Shown here: positions 1 through 8,421 of the stretch, piece by piece
Numbering within the stretch: the stretch's first letter is position 1
How the letters are laid out: each line of letters begins with the position of its first letter
DNA from: Bacillota bacterium
GTDB taxonomy: Bacteria; Bacillota; Negativicutes; Sporomusales; UBA7701
DNA: 64,000 nucleotides
Reading direction: 5' to 3'
Assembly: GCA_023415775.1 (NCBI GenBank)
Contig: JAEZJM010000031.1
Coordinates: forward strand, 1-64,000
Translations under genes and position numbers: made by a program
The notes under the pieces: generated by a model
What the model saw: the letters and a program-made list of their open reading frames with translations, nothing else
The model's database searches: none
What the model was told of the DNA's origin: nothing

Positions 1-2
1 GG

Positions 3-1061
3 TTCGTAGGGGCTTTTCTAATTGTCTGGTATCACAATCAGTACAATAACATGGTGGCGACGCTGAATCCGGCGCTGCTGACCTCTATTCTGACGTATCT
101 GTCTTTTTTCCTAAATTGGACGCTGCCGTTTTTCTACGTTACTACCGCACGTTTTGCGTTCATGTCTAACTCACGGACAGATTTGCCCGACAGTCAGAAG
201 CTAGCTCGCATTAAGCATCTGGTGTTGTTGCTGTTGGCCTACATGCTTATTTATGAAGTTGAGCGGCAGATTTTATCGACGATCCGGGCAAAGATTGGCG
301 GTTATATTTATCAGATAACCCCCTTTGATATTTTTATGTACGGTACCGACTGGCCAGCGATAATAAAAAGGGTGCTTAATATCATCCTGACAGTCCACTG
401 GTCGCCGATGTACTTTCTCAACCATGTCATTATTATTTATGCTTGCGCCTTCATCCTGTGCTATTTATACAGCCGCCTGGCCGAAAGATACCGGCAAGCG
501 TTCGTGGCGACGTTGTGCGGTGTGACACTGTGGGCGCTGATTTTCCCGCCGTCAGTTTTCGCGGCCATGCAAAAGCACCTACTTGGCATATCAGGGTGGA
601 TGACAATAGCCTTGCTGGCATTCTCTTACCAGGCGGTGACCGGCCAGCAGAGGCTCATTATCGGCTTTGACAGGGCCAATGGTGGGACTATAGCCGCGGT
701 GGTAGTGACTACGATACTGGTCGCAGGTTTTATTTCAACCAAGTACACGCAGATGTTTTATTATCACCCCGTCTGGGTGCTGATAATTTTGATTTTGGGC
801 GATGTATTCCCGGCATCGAGAGGGCGCGTCGTGGTGAAGTTGGCCGAATGGGGGCGCAAGTATTCTTTCGGCATCTTCGTTTTTCATTTCCCGCCACAGG
901 AGTGGTTTGGGTATTTCGTGCCGATGCTCTGGACTAAGTTTGGTTTTGCCCATCCGAGTATCGCACTTCTCATTATTATTAACCTGCTCTCGTTTTTGAC
1001 TGCGTTTGGAATAACGGCACTACTATATCGATACTGCCCGCGGTTGGTTAAGATAGGATGA
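3..1061 (+). CDS. Acyltransferase 3 family membrane protein (5' end outside window)
   Basis: The frame is open from the first bases of the window, and 16 codons precede the first ATG at 51. They read FVGAFLIVWYHNQYNN, which resembles the first membrane helix of acyltransferase-3 (OafA-like) proteins, where a conserved histidine follows a hydrophobic stretch. I therefore think the true start lies upstream of base 1 and the ATG at 51 is internal. About 352 residues are visible, with some nine to ten hydrophobic helices to the C-terminus. Members of this family move acyl groups onto cell-surface sugars or lipids at the inner membrane. The specific acceptor cannot be told. A strong terminator follows the stop directly, so this is the last gene of its unit. 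Confidence 0.7.
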   Translation, partial: FVGAFLIVWYHNQYNNMVATLNPALLTSILTYLSFFLNWTLPFFYVTTARFAFMSNSRTDLPDSQKLARIKHLVLLLLAYMLIYEVERQILSTIRAKIGGYIYQITPFDIFMYGTDWPAIIKRVLNIILTVHWSPMYFLNHVIIIYACAFILCYLYSRLAERYRQAFVATLCGVTLWALIFPPSVFAAMQKHLLGISGWMTIALLAFSYQAVTGQQRLIIGFDRANGGTIAAVVVTTILVAGFISTKYTQMFYYHPVWVLIILILGDVFPASRGRVVVKLAEWGRKYSFGIFVFHFPPQEWFGYFVPMLWTKFGFAHPSIALLIIINLLSFLTAFGITALLYRYCPRLVKIG

Positions 1062-1063
1062 CG

Positions 1064-1094
1064 AAGCCCCCGGCGATGGCCGGGGGCTTTTTTT
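1064..1094 (+). terminator. Intrinsic terminator after the acyltransferase gene
   Basis: An 11-bp stem (AAGCCCCCGGC with GCCGGGGGCTT, loop GATG) is followed by a run of seven T. It starts three bases after the stop codon. Confidence 0.95.
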
Positions 1095-1275
1095 ATTGTG
1101 TAAAAAAGCGACCAGGAGCATAATCTCCTGGCCTTGTTCGATATACGGAGGTTGTATGGGATTGTCTTTATCGTAACCGATGAGAACGAGCGGGTAAATG
1201 GGCTTTAGGGCTCAGTTTAGAGGGAAGTTCGTCCTAATGGTTGATGGGTACCAACGTTGCCAGGATGGCTAATAG

Positions 1276-1803
1276 TTACCCAATTAGTTTTCTCTTTGCA
1301 GTAACAAACTCTTCTTCAGTAAGGGCACCAGAATCTTTTAGTTTTGCAAGTCTTTCTAATTGAGTAATGATGTCGTTATCAGGCGGTGTCACTTTCGGTG
1401 CGCTTGCGTGCTCTTTAATTCCGGAAATTCTAGCTCGAACATATTCGCAAAGATCTCTGGCTTGTTGCTTATCAACTTGTTGAATTTTTGCTTTGTTGCC
1501 AGAGGTGAAAATAGTTATTTCACCAAACATTATGCCTGTTTCGTACTGAATTGAACTGATTTTGTCATAAGGGAAATCCTCGACTTTCAGGCCCCACATC
1601 AAACCCTTGTCAATAAAGACTAGACGTTTGTTGGTGGCAGTCAATATGCCTAACCCGTTTCCATATAAGCCCTGAACAATCTTTTCGACATTCTCATCTT
1701 CCCATAGGATGTTAGGAAGTTCTTTTATCTCTTTCTTTCCGAGAAACCTGCTGCAACCATCGAGGCCTTTTATCTGGCCCTCAATTTGTTCCATCGTAGG
1801 CAT
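1276..1803 (-). CDS. PH-domain and SHOCT-domain protein
   Basis: This is a 175-residue soluble protein. Residues about 40-125 look like a bacterial pleckstrin-homology fold of the YokE type, with alternating strands such as LGILTATNKRLVFID and ITIFTSGNKAKI. The last 30 residues form a SHOCT module (ITQLERLAKLKDSGALTEEEF), a short helical motif often found at protein ends. No enzymatic motif is visible and the function is unknown. The ATG has a GGAGGTG ribosome binding site five bases upstream and a good promoter further up. It stands alone between two unrelated units and is lower in GC than the flanking housekeeping genes, which suggests an accessory gene. Confidence 0.75.
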   Translation of the reverse strand: MPTMEQIEGQIKGLDGCSRFLGKKEIKELPNILWEDENVEKIVQGLYGNGLGILTATNKRLVFIDKGLMWGLKVEDFPYDKISSIQYETGIMFGEITIFTSGNKAKIQQVDKQQARDLCEYVRARISGIKEHASAPKVTPPDNDIITQLERLAKLKDSGALTEEEFVTAKRKLIG

Positions 1804-1835
1804 GGATGCACCTCCGAATCAAAATTGCTGATTTA

Positions 1836-1864
1836 AGCATACCACCTTGGAAATAATTGGACAA
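1836..1864 (-). promoter_or_regulatory. Sigma-A-type promoter of the PH/SHOCT gene
   Basis: On the minus strand TTGTCC and TATGCT are separated by 17 bases. The -10 box lies about 33 bases upstream of the start codon. Confidence 0.55.
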
Positions 1865-1931
1865 GTACCGTCGATTTTTGTACAATGATTTGGTTTGTCC
1901 AGAACGACCGGCCTAATCCCACGGTACCGAA

Positions 1932-1982
1932 GCGGTAACAAACTGGGTAATGTTACCCGAATGTTACCGCAATTGTTTTTTT
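1932..1982 (+). terminator. Nested inverted repeat with T run, terminator-like
   Basis: An outer 9-bp repeat (GCGGTAACA with TGTTACCGC) encloses an inner palindrome, GGGTAATGTTACCC. It is followed by AATT and a run of T. The geometry fits an intrinsic terminator or attenuator on the plus strand, but no plus-strand gene was found upstream of it. Confidence 0.5.
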
Positions 1983-2139
1983 CAATTTAATAAGCTTACT
2001 TCATTTATATAGTTGTCTTTTGTCGGCGATACAAATTTTACCCTTTTTATCCAGTTTATCCTGTTTAAAAAGACAGTCTCATGGGCGGCATGATGTAAGA
2101 CTAAAGGCCAATCCCCTCAACCGCGAGTCCCAGTCGATA

Positions 2140-2185
2140 AAAGAGGCCAGCCGTAAGTTCAGTGAACTTGCGGCTGGCCTCTTTT
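2140..2185 (-). terminator. Bidirectional-looking terminator of the kinase gene
   Basis: A 20-bp nearly perfect stem (AAAGAGGCCAGCCGTAAGTTC paired across an AGT loop) has T-rich ends on both strands. It lies 39 bases beyond the kinase stop codon. Confidence 0.85.
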
Positions 2186-2223
2186 CCTTCACTATCCTGA
2201 CAACGGCGATGGAGTCCAGCCAG

Positions 2224-3141
2224 CTACATGATCGGCGGCAGAACTGGAAACCTGGCCGTTACAGTTGTGCCCGCCGGAGAAGTCGCAAAGCGGATGGAAC
2301 CGCGATGGCGCTCGACAATCCGGTACGCAACCGCCAGCCCCAGGCCGTTGCCGGTTTTTTTGGTGGTAAAGAAAGGAGTGCCCAGTTTTTCCAGTGCGCC
2401 TTCGGGTATGCCCTTCCCGGAATCCCTGACTGACAGCAACGCGCTGCCGCCGTCGGCAATCGTGCTCACCGTTACGCTACCCTTGTCTCCCAGGGCTTCC
2501 AGGCCGTTCCGCACCAGATTTCCCGCCAGTTGCCTGATTTCGCTCCTGTCCATCAAGATAGCCGGCGTCTCCTGCAGATCGAATTCAAGCCGGTGCCCGC
2601 CGCGCAGCGCTTCAGCCTGTAGCGTAGGCCCGACCGCCTGCAGCACATGTTCGAGATTGCCTGGCTGCAGATCGACCCGTTTATTCTTGGCCAGCGACAG
2701 ATAACTGCTGATGATCGAGTTGGCCCGGTCAAGCTCCTCGATCATCAGCCATAGCGCCTCCTTATACTTCTCGAACCCGCCCTTGTTCTCGAAGAACTGC
2801 AGGTACCCGCGGACGGTGGTAAGAGGATTGCGCACCTCGTGTCCGATGCTGGCCGCCATCGCGCCGACCATGTTAAGACGGTCCAGCTTGTGCAGTCGTT
2901 CGTTGACCTTGGCCTTTGCCAGGTATTCCTGCTCGATCTCGGTCCGTAGCCTGGCAATGTTATCGCGGTGGACAGCCCCGTCCCGGTCGAAACCGGCGCA
3001 TGCTTTCACAACTTCCATATGGCTGTAAAGAGCTTCCTCCAGCAACGCGCGGTTGATTTCACTGCGTTTCAGCTTCCGTTTGATAATGCGGTTCTCCCGC
3101 TCAAGGGCGGCGACGGAATCTTCCCGGCACATACTATCCAT
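2224..3141 (-). CDS. Soluble sensor histidine kinase
   Basis: The 305-residue product has a charged coiled-coil-like N-terminus (about 10-85), then a HisKA domain with the phospho-acceptor motif HEVRNPLTTVRGY near residue 102. The HATPase domain follows, with N box NLVRNGLEAL, G1 box DSGKGIPE and FFTTKKTGNGLGLAVAYRI. There is no membrane segment, so the kinase is cytoplasmic and needs a partner for input. The start I chose (ATG at 3141) has GAGGT six bases upstream. It follows a decayed FIST sensor gene, which is probably its former signal partner. The same frame is open upstream to 3609, so a longer fused product cannot be excluded. No response regulator gene is adjacent. Confidence 0.8.
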   Translation of the reverse strand: MDSMCREDSVAALERENRIIKRKLKRSEINRALLEEALYSHMEVVKACAGFDRDGAVHRDNIARLRTEIEQEYLAKAKVNERLHKLDRLNMVGAMAASIGHEVRNPLTTVRGYLQFFENKGGFEKYKEALWLMIEELDRANSIISSYLSLAKNKRVDLQPGNLEHVLQAVGPTLQAEALRGGHRLEFDLQETPAILMDRSEIRQLAGNLVRNGLEALGDKGSVTVSTIADGGSALLSVRDSGKGIPEGALEKLGTPFFTTKKTGNGLGLAVAYRIVERHRGSIRFATSPAGTTVTARFPVLPPIM

Positions 3142-3155
3142 ACGGCTACCTCGCT

Positions 3156-3609
3156 TTAGTCTTCTTGGGCGGGGCCCAGCAACACGGTGACAAATGTGAC
3201 GCCATGGAACATATAAGGGTCGCCCCTTTCCAGCGGAGCGAATTCGCCATAACAGTAAAACCCCGCGAAAGGAACGCCGGGCAGCTGGCGGCGGACAGCC
3301 TGAACCTCTTGGACAATCTTCGTCCCCATTACTATCTTGCGGCCGGCGCAGGAAAAAAGCAAAGCTGCGGCAGGCTGCGGGCCGCGCGGAGGAAAGCTCG
3401 CCGTCCGTCGTGCAGCCGACCAGCTCCATCGCGGGGAAGGCGTCCCGGACGGCGGACAGTATCCGGGCGTGGTCGAAATCTACCGAACAGAACAAAACGC
3501 CGGCCTGCGGCTGCGCTTCACCAAGCGAACAACGGACATGGTCGATGGCTTCCCTGGCCGCTTCGGCCGCTATAATATCCTCGCTATGCCCCACAATTGC
3601 TTTCAACAT
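3156..3609 (-). pseudogene. Internally deleted FIST-domain sensor gene
   Basis: The first 74 codons from 3609 read as the beginning of a FIST_N domain, from MLKAIVGHSEDIIAAE to the hallmark GCTTDGELSS. From about 3386 another frame takes over: it reads AALLFSCAGRK, continues through FAGFYCYGEFAPLERGDPY and ends with a normal FIST_C tail at 3156. Full FIST proteins are about 380 residues, so roughly 230 residues of the middle are missing and the ends are joined out of frame. The missing block is too large for a base-calling slip. FIST proteins are putative small-ligand sensors often placed before kinases, which fits the downstream gene. Remarkably, the N-terminal fragment is left in frame with the kinase. 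Confidence 0.8.
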
Positions 3610-3778
3610 TACGAATCCTCACTATCGAACAAGGCGCCGGTCAGACCCGGAACCCCATCGCCTGCGTCGATAACCGGGAAAAATCAGTATCGTACAACTT
3701 ATTTTGACGAATTTCTCCAAAATCATCCTTAATTAGTAAAATATTGAATTTTTTTGTTTGATGTGATAATAGGGAATC

Positions 3779-3807
3779 TTGTCTTTTAACGGTAAAGATG
3801 CTAAAAT
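3779..3807 (+). promoter_or_regulatory. Promoter upstream of the two-helix membrane protein gene
   Basis: TTGTCT and TAAAAT are separated by 17 bases. Transcription from here would begin near 3814, which supports the downstream ATG at 3901 as start. A second candidate (TTGAAT, 17 bases, TAATAG) lies 30-40 bases further upstream. Confidence 0.5.
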
Positions 3808-3900
3808 ATGAACTGGCCGAAATCCGGTTTATCCGCGGGGTCAGCGGCCGATACGCCGGCTTCTGGCATGCCGTTCTCCAATATACCCGGGAGGTTGACG

Positions 3901-4539
3901 ATGGCGGAAACATATTCGGAGAAAGGCCGCCTGCCGGCCTGCATACTCGACAGAGACCTTTTCGACCAGGTATGGTCCATCCTCGGCGCGGACGGCGAAT
4001 TCATCTGGCAAGCCATCGTCGGCACCGGCGGCGACCTCCTTGGTCAGCAAAAGGACCGCCCGCAGGAAATCGTCACCGACCGGGAACGGCTCAGTGAAAT
4101 CCTCGCAACCCTGCCCCGCGTCGACAGCCTGCAGTTTACCGCCGAGATGGAAGGCAAAGGGGCGGTCTCCTTTACCTTCCGCAACCATAATCCCCCTGCC
4201 GGGGCGCTGGTCGTAGCCGGTCAGGACGCCGCCTGGACAGCCCTGCGCTTCGACGCGCTCGGCGAGCTGTTCGCGTCGCGTCGCGACGAGCGAGCCGACA
4301 AGCTGTACGGCAAGGTGGTATTCGCTATCATTAACTCGGTGATCCCCCTGCTCATGGCGTCATTTGCCGCCGTGCTGGCCACCGTACTGCTCGTCCCCGC
4401 CTGGATACGCCAGAGCGAATTCCTCTGGTGGACGACAGCCGGCACTGTCATGCTTACTCTGTGGTTGGCCTCGAAAATCTCCAACCTGCTGATAATCCGT
4501 TGCCTGCAAAAGCGCCCCTATATCCGCTGGCTTTCATAA
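3901..4539 (+). CDS. Unknown protein with two C-terminal membrane helices
   Basis: I do not recognise this 212-residue protein. The first 130 residues are soluble and acidic. A charged stretch (ASRRDERADKLYGK) leads into a hydrophobic helix (about 142-165, VIPLLMASFAAVLATVLLV) and a second one (about 173-197), ending in a short basic tail. The ATG at 3901 was chosen because GGGAGG lies seven bases before it. An in-frame ATG at 3808 has no ribosome binding site and sits at the predicted transcript start. It appears to be a single-gene unit, with a hairpin right after the stop. The helical hairpin near the C-terminus suggests a membrane-anchored cytoplasmic domain, but the role is unknown. Confidence 0.7.
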   Translation: MAETYSEKGRLPACILDRDLFDQVWSILGADGEFIWQAIVGTGGDLLGQQKDRPQEIVTDRERLSEILATLPRVDSLQFTAEMEGKGAVSFTFRNHNPPAGALVVAGQDAAWTALRFDALGELFASRRDERADKLYGKVVFAIINSVIPLLMASFAAVLATVLLVPAWIRQSEFLWWTTAGTVMLTLWLASKISNLLIIRCLQKRPYIRWLS

Positions 4540-4545
4540 AAACGC

Positions 4546-4584
4546 CCCCTCCCGCATACAGATGTTGCGAGGAGGGGATTTTTT
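4546..4584 (+). terminator. Terminator hairpin that contains the next gene's ribosome binding site
   Basis: CCCCCTCC and GC pair with GC and GAGGAGGGG, and six T follow. The 3' arm GAGGAGGGG is also the Shine-Dalgarno sequence of the deacetylase gene, whose ATG is at 4585. Confidence 0.75.
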
Positions 4585-5325
4585 ATGATCATCAGCCTGC
4601 GGGGACTAATTCAGCACCGCCATCTTTTCTATAGCATCGTCGGTCTGCTGGCCATCGGGACAGTTTACGTCCAGGTGGCGGACTTGTCCGCCGGCGGGCC
4701 GTTGGCCATCGCCGGCACCCGCACCGACCAGAAGGTCGTGGCCCTCACCTTCGACCATTCCTGGGGCAACAAATTCACCCCCTCCATCCTCGACACGCTC
4801 CAACGGCACAACCTGAAAGTCACCTTCTTCATAATGGGGCCGTGGGCGGCCAAATATCCCGACGTCGCCAAACGGATGGTAGCCGACGGGCACGAAATCG
4901 CCAGCCACGGTTACCGGCACGAGAACTACGGCGACATGCCGCCAGAATGGGTGAGGGAGGATATCCAGAAAGCCCACGCCCTCATCAAAGAGGTCACCGG
5001 CCGCGACGCCTGCCTCATCCGCCCGCCCAACGGGCATTACAGCGCCAGGTCGCTTAAAGTCGCCGACGAACTCGGCTACCGGACCATCATCTGGAACGTC
5101 GACTCCCTCGACTGGAAAAATCCCGGCCGCGACGTCATCGTCGACAGGGTGATGAAACGGCTCAAGCCCGGAGCCATCATCCTGATGCACGCCTCCGACA
5201 CGCCTGTGCAGACGGCCGACGCCTTGCCCATCCTGCTCGATCGCATCAAGGCAGAGGGGTATCAGATCGTTACCGTCGGCGAGCTTCTCAGCAAATATTG
5301 CGAGAAAGGCTTACAGAGACATTGA
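4585..5325 (+). CDS. Polysaccharide deacetylase (PdaB-like, NodB fold)
   Basis: The 246-residue protein has an N-terminal signal anchor (about 13-33) and a NodB catalytic domain. The motif-1 region reads TFDHSWG (55-61), where classical family members have TFDDG. This variation is usual for the sporulation-linked PdaB/YlxY branch. The metal site is visible as SHGYRHE (H108, H112). Motif 3 is RPPNGHYS and the end motif is ILMHAS. It probably acts outside the cytoplasmic membrane on peptidoglycan or spore-wall glycan; the second metal-binding aspartate is replaced, so catalysis is uncertain. The ribosome binding site is embedded in the upstream hairpin. It is a single-gene unit closed by its own terminator. 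Confidence 0.85.
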   Translation: MIISLRGLIQHRHLFYSIVGLLAIGTVYVQVADLSAGGPLAIAGTRTDQKVVALTFDHSWGNKFTPSILDTLQRHNLKVTFFIMGPWAAKYPDVAKRMVADGHEIASHGYRHENYGDMPPEWVREDIQKAHALIKEVTGRDACLIRPPNGHYSARSLKVADELGYRTIIWNVDSLDWKNPGRDVIVDRVMKRLKPGAIILMHASDTPVQTADALPILLDRIKAEGYQIVTVGELLSKYCEKGLQRH

Positions 5326-5334
5326 ACTATAACC

Positions 5335-5366
5335 GGGCGGGCTTCGGCCTGCCTGATTTGTTTTCC
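5335..5366 (+). terminator. Terminator after the deacetylase gene
   Basis: A GC-rich 8-bp stem with a TTCG loop (GGGCGGGC, TTCG, GCCTGCCT) is followed by GATTTGTTTT. Confidence 0.7.
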
Positions 5367-5445
5367 TTGTTGCAGGAAATGACTAAAGGAAAGCGAAGTA
5401 GACAAAACTGCCAAAATCGACACCATTCGTGCTCGGAGGTACCCC

Positions 5446-6549
5446 GTGACACCAATTGCCGAAGCCGCCGCCGCCAAGATTCGCCGCGGCGAGCGCCTCG
5501 ACCTCGACGAGGCGCTCGCCCTGTACGAACACAACGACCTGCTCCTCCTGGCGTCGCTTGCCCGCACCGTCAAAGAGGGCAAGTCGGGCAGGGAAGTATA
5601 TTTCAACGTCAATCGCCATATCAACCTCACCAACATCTGTGCCGCCCGCTGTCCGCTGTGCGCCTTCGGCCGCGGCCGGGACGGCGCCGGCGCCTATGCC
5701 ATGGACAGGGAAGAGGTTGTCGCCGTTGCCCGCCGGGCGGCGGAAGAAGCTCCCGACCTCAGCGAGATCCACATGGTCAGCGCCCTCCACCCGGACAAGC
5801 CCTTTTCCTATTACCTCGACATCGTGGCGGCGGTGAGAGCCGCCCTGCCTCAGGTGCACATAAAGGCGTTCACCCCGGTGGAGATATGCCATTTCGCTGC
5901 TATCGGCGGACTGCCTGTCGGCGACGTCCTGCAGGCCCTGAAGGCTGCCGGCCTCGACTCGCTCCCCGGCGGCGGGGCGGAGATCCTCGACGACGGCATA
6001 CGCAGCGTCATCTGCCCCCGCAAGGCATCGAGCGCCCAGTGGACAGAAGTCGTAAAGACCGCCCACCGCCTCGGCATCCCCACAAATGCGTCGCTGCTGT
6101 ACGGTCATATCGAAACGCCCCGCCAACGGCTCGAACATCTTATAAAGCTGCGGGCCATCCAGGACGAGACGGGCGGCTTTCAGGCCTTTGTCGCCTTCCC
6201 TTTCCACCCCGAGAATACCGGATTGCCCCAACTCGCCAGGGTGGGAGCCTGGGAAGACCTCAAAATGGTGGCCATGGCCCGGCTAGTGCTGGACAACTTC
6301 GACCACATCAAAGCCTTCTGGATGATGCTTACCCTGCCGGTCGCCCAACTGGCGCTCGCGTTCGGCGCCGACGACCTCGACGGCACGGTGGCGGAGGAGA
6401 AAATCATCCACGCCGCCGGCGCCACGACGGGGACGAGCATCGCCAGGGAAGACATCATCGCCATAATCCGCGAGGCGGACTATATCGCCGTCGAACGGGA
6501 CACATTCTACAACCGCCGCCGTGTCTGGGGAGAGGACGACAATGGATAA
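5446..6549 (+). CDS. mqnE: Aminofutalosine synthase MqnE
   Basis: This 367-residue radical SAM enzyme carries the cluster motif CAARCPLC (C65, C69, C72), preceded by NVNRHINLTNI. Further family signatures are GLDSLPGGGAEIL and PTNASLLYGHIE. In the futalosine route to menaquinone it joins the enolpyruvyl benzoate made by MqnA to the adenosyl part of SAM, giving 6-amino-6-deoxyfutalosine. It starts with GTG, with GGAGG seven bases upstream. Its last eight bases overlap mqnA, so the genes are probably translationally coupled. mqnC and an MTAP-like gene follow in the same operon. Length and motifs are normal for the family. Confidence 0.95.
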   Translation: MTPIAEAAAAKIRRGERLDLDEALALYEHNDLLLLASLARTVKEGKSGREVYFNVNRHINLTNICAARCPLCAFGRGRDGAGAYAMDREEVVAVARRAAEEAPDLSEIHMVSALHPDKPFSYYLDIVAAVRAALPQVHIKAFTPVEICHFAAIGGLPVGDVLQALKAAGLDSLPGGGAEILDDGIRSVICPRKASSAQWTEVVKTAHRLGIPTNASLLYGHIETPRQRLEHLIKLRAIQDETGGFQAFVAFPFHPENTGLPQLARVGAWEDLKMVAMARLVLDNFDHIKAFWMMLTLPVAQLALAFGADDLDGTVAEEKIIHAAGATTGTSIAREDIIAIIREADYIAVERDTFYNRRRVWGEDDNG

Positions 6550-7381
6550 ACCGCGCCTTGGCCATATAAACTTCATCAACTGCCTGCCGCTTGACTGGGG
6601 TCTGACCGCAGGCGCCCTCGGCGCCGGACTCGAAGTGCAGCCCGCCGTACCATCCGCCCTCAACAGGCTGGTTGTCGCCGGCGACCTCGACGTCAGCCCC
6701 GTCTCCTCGATAGTCTACGCGCAGAACGCCGATAAACTGTTGCTGTTGCCCGGCCTGTCGATCAGCGCCCCCGGCGCACTCCAGAGCATCGTCGTCGTCG
6801 CCAGGAAGCCCCTGGCCGAACTTGCCGGCCGGCCGGTGGCCCTGACCGCCAAATCGGCCACCTCCCACGGCCTGCTGAAAATAATCCTCAGAAAAGCCTA
6901 CGGCGTCGAACCGGTATACTCCGTCAGCCCGCTGTCGCTGGCCGAAGGCGTGCTGGACCGCGCCGACGCCGCCCTGTTCATCGGCGACGACGCACTGTTC
7001 GCCTACCACAACCGCCGGGACGGCCTGCTCTATTACGACCTGGGGGCCGAATGGCGGAAACTCACCGGCGGGGCGATGGTCTACGCCCTGTGGGTGGCCA
7101 ACCGCGGTTTCGCCGCCCGCCGCCCCGACCTGCTGCAAATGGTGTACGACAAAGTCAAAGCCGGGTTCGCCTACGGCCTTGAGCACATAGAGGAGGCGGT
7201 CGCGGCCCGCGCCGGGCGCACGCCGCTAACTTCCGAGCAGGTCGTCCGTTACATCGGCCTCCTCGACTACCGGCTGGACGACGCCCACCGCCAGGCGCTG
7301 ACCAACTACTATCGCCTGGCGGCCGAACTTGGCCTCATCCCGGCCGTACCGGCGCTCCAGCTCGCGGCGGTGACGCCATGA
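6542..7381 (+). CDS. mqnA: Chorismate dehydratase MqnA
   Basis: The 279-residue product has the family opening RLGHINFINCLPLDWGL and the block DVSPVSSIVYAQN. MqnA has a periplasmic-binding-protein-like fold but is a cytoplasmic lyase that removes water from chorismate to give 3-enolpyruvylbenzoate, the entry step of the futalosine pathway. The ATG at 6542 is preferred because homologues begin at this point. An in-frame upstream ATG at 6521 would add seven unrelated residues. It overlaps mqnE at its 5' end and mqnC at its 3' end (ATGA), so the three genes form a coupled unit. Confidence 0.93.
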   Translation: MDKPRLGHINFINCLPLDWGLTAGALGAGLEVQPAVPSALNRLVVAGDLDVSPVSSIVYAQNADKLLLLPGLSISAPGALQSIVVVARKPLAELAGRPVALTAKSATSHGLLKIILRKAYGVEPVYSVSPLSLAEGVLDRADAALFIGDDALFAYHNRRDGLLYYDLGAEWRKLTGGAMVYALWVANRGFAARRPDLLQMVYDKVKAGFAYGLEHIEEAVAARAGRTPLTSEQVVRYIGLLDYRLDDAHRQALTNYYRLAAELGLIPAVPALQLAAVTP

Positions 7382-8421
7382 GCAGCCGCCTGACGTGCAG
7401 CCGGGCCGAGGAACTGCTGACCAAAGGCGACCTGATCGCCCTCGGCCAAGCGGCCGACGAAGAACGCCGCAGACGTTTCCCCGGCGATATCGTCACTTTT
7501 ATCATTGACCGCAACATCAACTACACAAACGTTTGTGTAAGCGGCTGCAAGTTCTGCGCCTTTTACCGGCCGGCCGGCCACCCGGAGGCGTATGCCCTGA
7601 GCCACGAGGCTATTTTGGACAAGGTGCGGGAGACGGTGGCGGCCGGCGGCACGCAGATCATGCTGCAGGGCGGGCTGCACCCCGGCCTGATGTTAGAATA
7701 CTATACAGAACTTCTGACAAAAATCAAACAACAATCTGACATAATCGTACACTCTTTTTCACCCGCCGAGATCATTTTCCTTGCCAGGCAAAACGGCTTA
7801 AAACCCGCGGAAGTGCTGGCCCGTCTCCAGGTGGCGGGGCTCGACTCGCTCCCCGGCGGCGGCGCCGAAATCCTCGTGGACTCAGTCCGCCAGCGGGTTA
7901 GCCCGGAGAAGATAACGGCCGGCGACTGGCTGGCGGTCATGCGGGCCGCGCACGGCCTGGGCATGAAGACAACGGCGACGATGGTGATCGGCCTTGGAGA
8001 GAGCCTGGCCGACCGCGTCAATCATATGGACGCCGTGCGCCGGCTCCAGGAGGAAACCGGCGGCTTCCGGGCGTTTATCATGTGGTCTTATCAGCCAGGC
8101 AACACCGCTCTGGGCGGCGAGAAGACGTCGGCCTGGGATTACCTGAGGACGCTGGCGGTGGCGCGGCTTTATCTCGATAATTTCGACCATATCCAAGGGT
8201 CGTGGGTGACCCAGGGCGAGAGAATCGGCCAGTTGACCCTGGCGTTCGGCGCCGACGACCTCGGCAGCATCATGCTGGAGGAGAATGTGGTGCGGGCGGC
8301 GGGGACGGCCTACGAGATGTCGGTGGACAAGATGACGTCCCTGATCCGCGGGGCGGGCAGGACGCCGGCCCAGCGGGACACGACCTACAAAATCCTGAAA
8401 GTATACGGGGAGAAGCCATGA
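7378..8421 (+). CDS. mqnC: Cyclic dehypoxanthinyl futalosine synthase MqnC
   Basis: This second radical SAM enzyme (347 residues) has the cluster motif CVSGCKFC (C53, C57, C60). It shares GLDSLPGGGAEIL with MqnE and has the MqnC-typical segments MLQGGLHPGL and FIMWSYQPGNTAL. It cyclises dehypoxanthine futalosine to the spiro intermediate of menaquinone synthesis. Its substrate must be made by removing the purine base from aminodeoxyfutalosine, so a nucleosidase or phosphorylase is needed between MqnE and MqnC. The gene overlaps both neighbours by four bases (ATGA). Confidence 0.95.
   Translation: MSSRLTCSRAEELLTKGDLIALGQAADEERRRRFPGDIVTFIIDRNINYTNVCVSGCKFCAFYRPAGHPEAYALSHEAILDKVRETVAAGGTQIMLQGGLHPGLMLEYYTELLTKIKQQSDIIVHSFSPAEIIFLARQNGLKPAEVLARLQVAGLDSLPGGGAEILVDSVRQRVSPEKITAGDWLAVMRAAHGLGMKTTATMVIGLGESLADRVNHMDAVRRLQEETGGFRAFIMWSYQPGNTALGGEKTSAWDYLRTLAVARLYLDNFDHIQGSWVTQGERIGQLTLAFGADDLGSIMLEENVVRAAGTAYEMSVDKMTSLIRGAGRTPAQRDTTYKILKVYGEKP

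Larger units (their letters stand above)
1804..2223. other. Intergenic region between the PH/SHOCT gene and the kinase gene
   Basis: I see no convincing gene here. It holds the PH/SHOCT promoter, a nested hairpin with a T run (1932-1982) and the kinase terminator (2140-2185). The stretch 1985-2139 shows no recognisable feature. Base composition is clearly more AT-rich than the flanking coding regions up to about 2050. Confidence 0.6.

Noticed and set aside
2020..2433. A 137-codon plus-strand ORF
   Set aside because: It crosses a strong terminator hairpin and runs antisense into the kinase gene.
3808..3900. Upstream ATG as start of the two-helix membrane protein
   Set aside because: No ribosome binding site, and the predicted promoter would start transcription at or after this codon.
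5298..6569. A 423-codon plus-strand frame across mqnE
   Set aside because: It is an out-of-frame arginine- and proline-rich shadow of mqnE.
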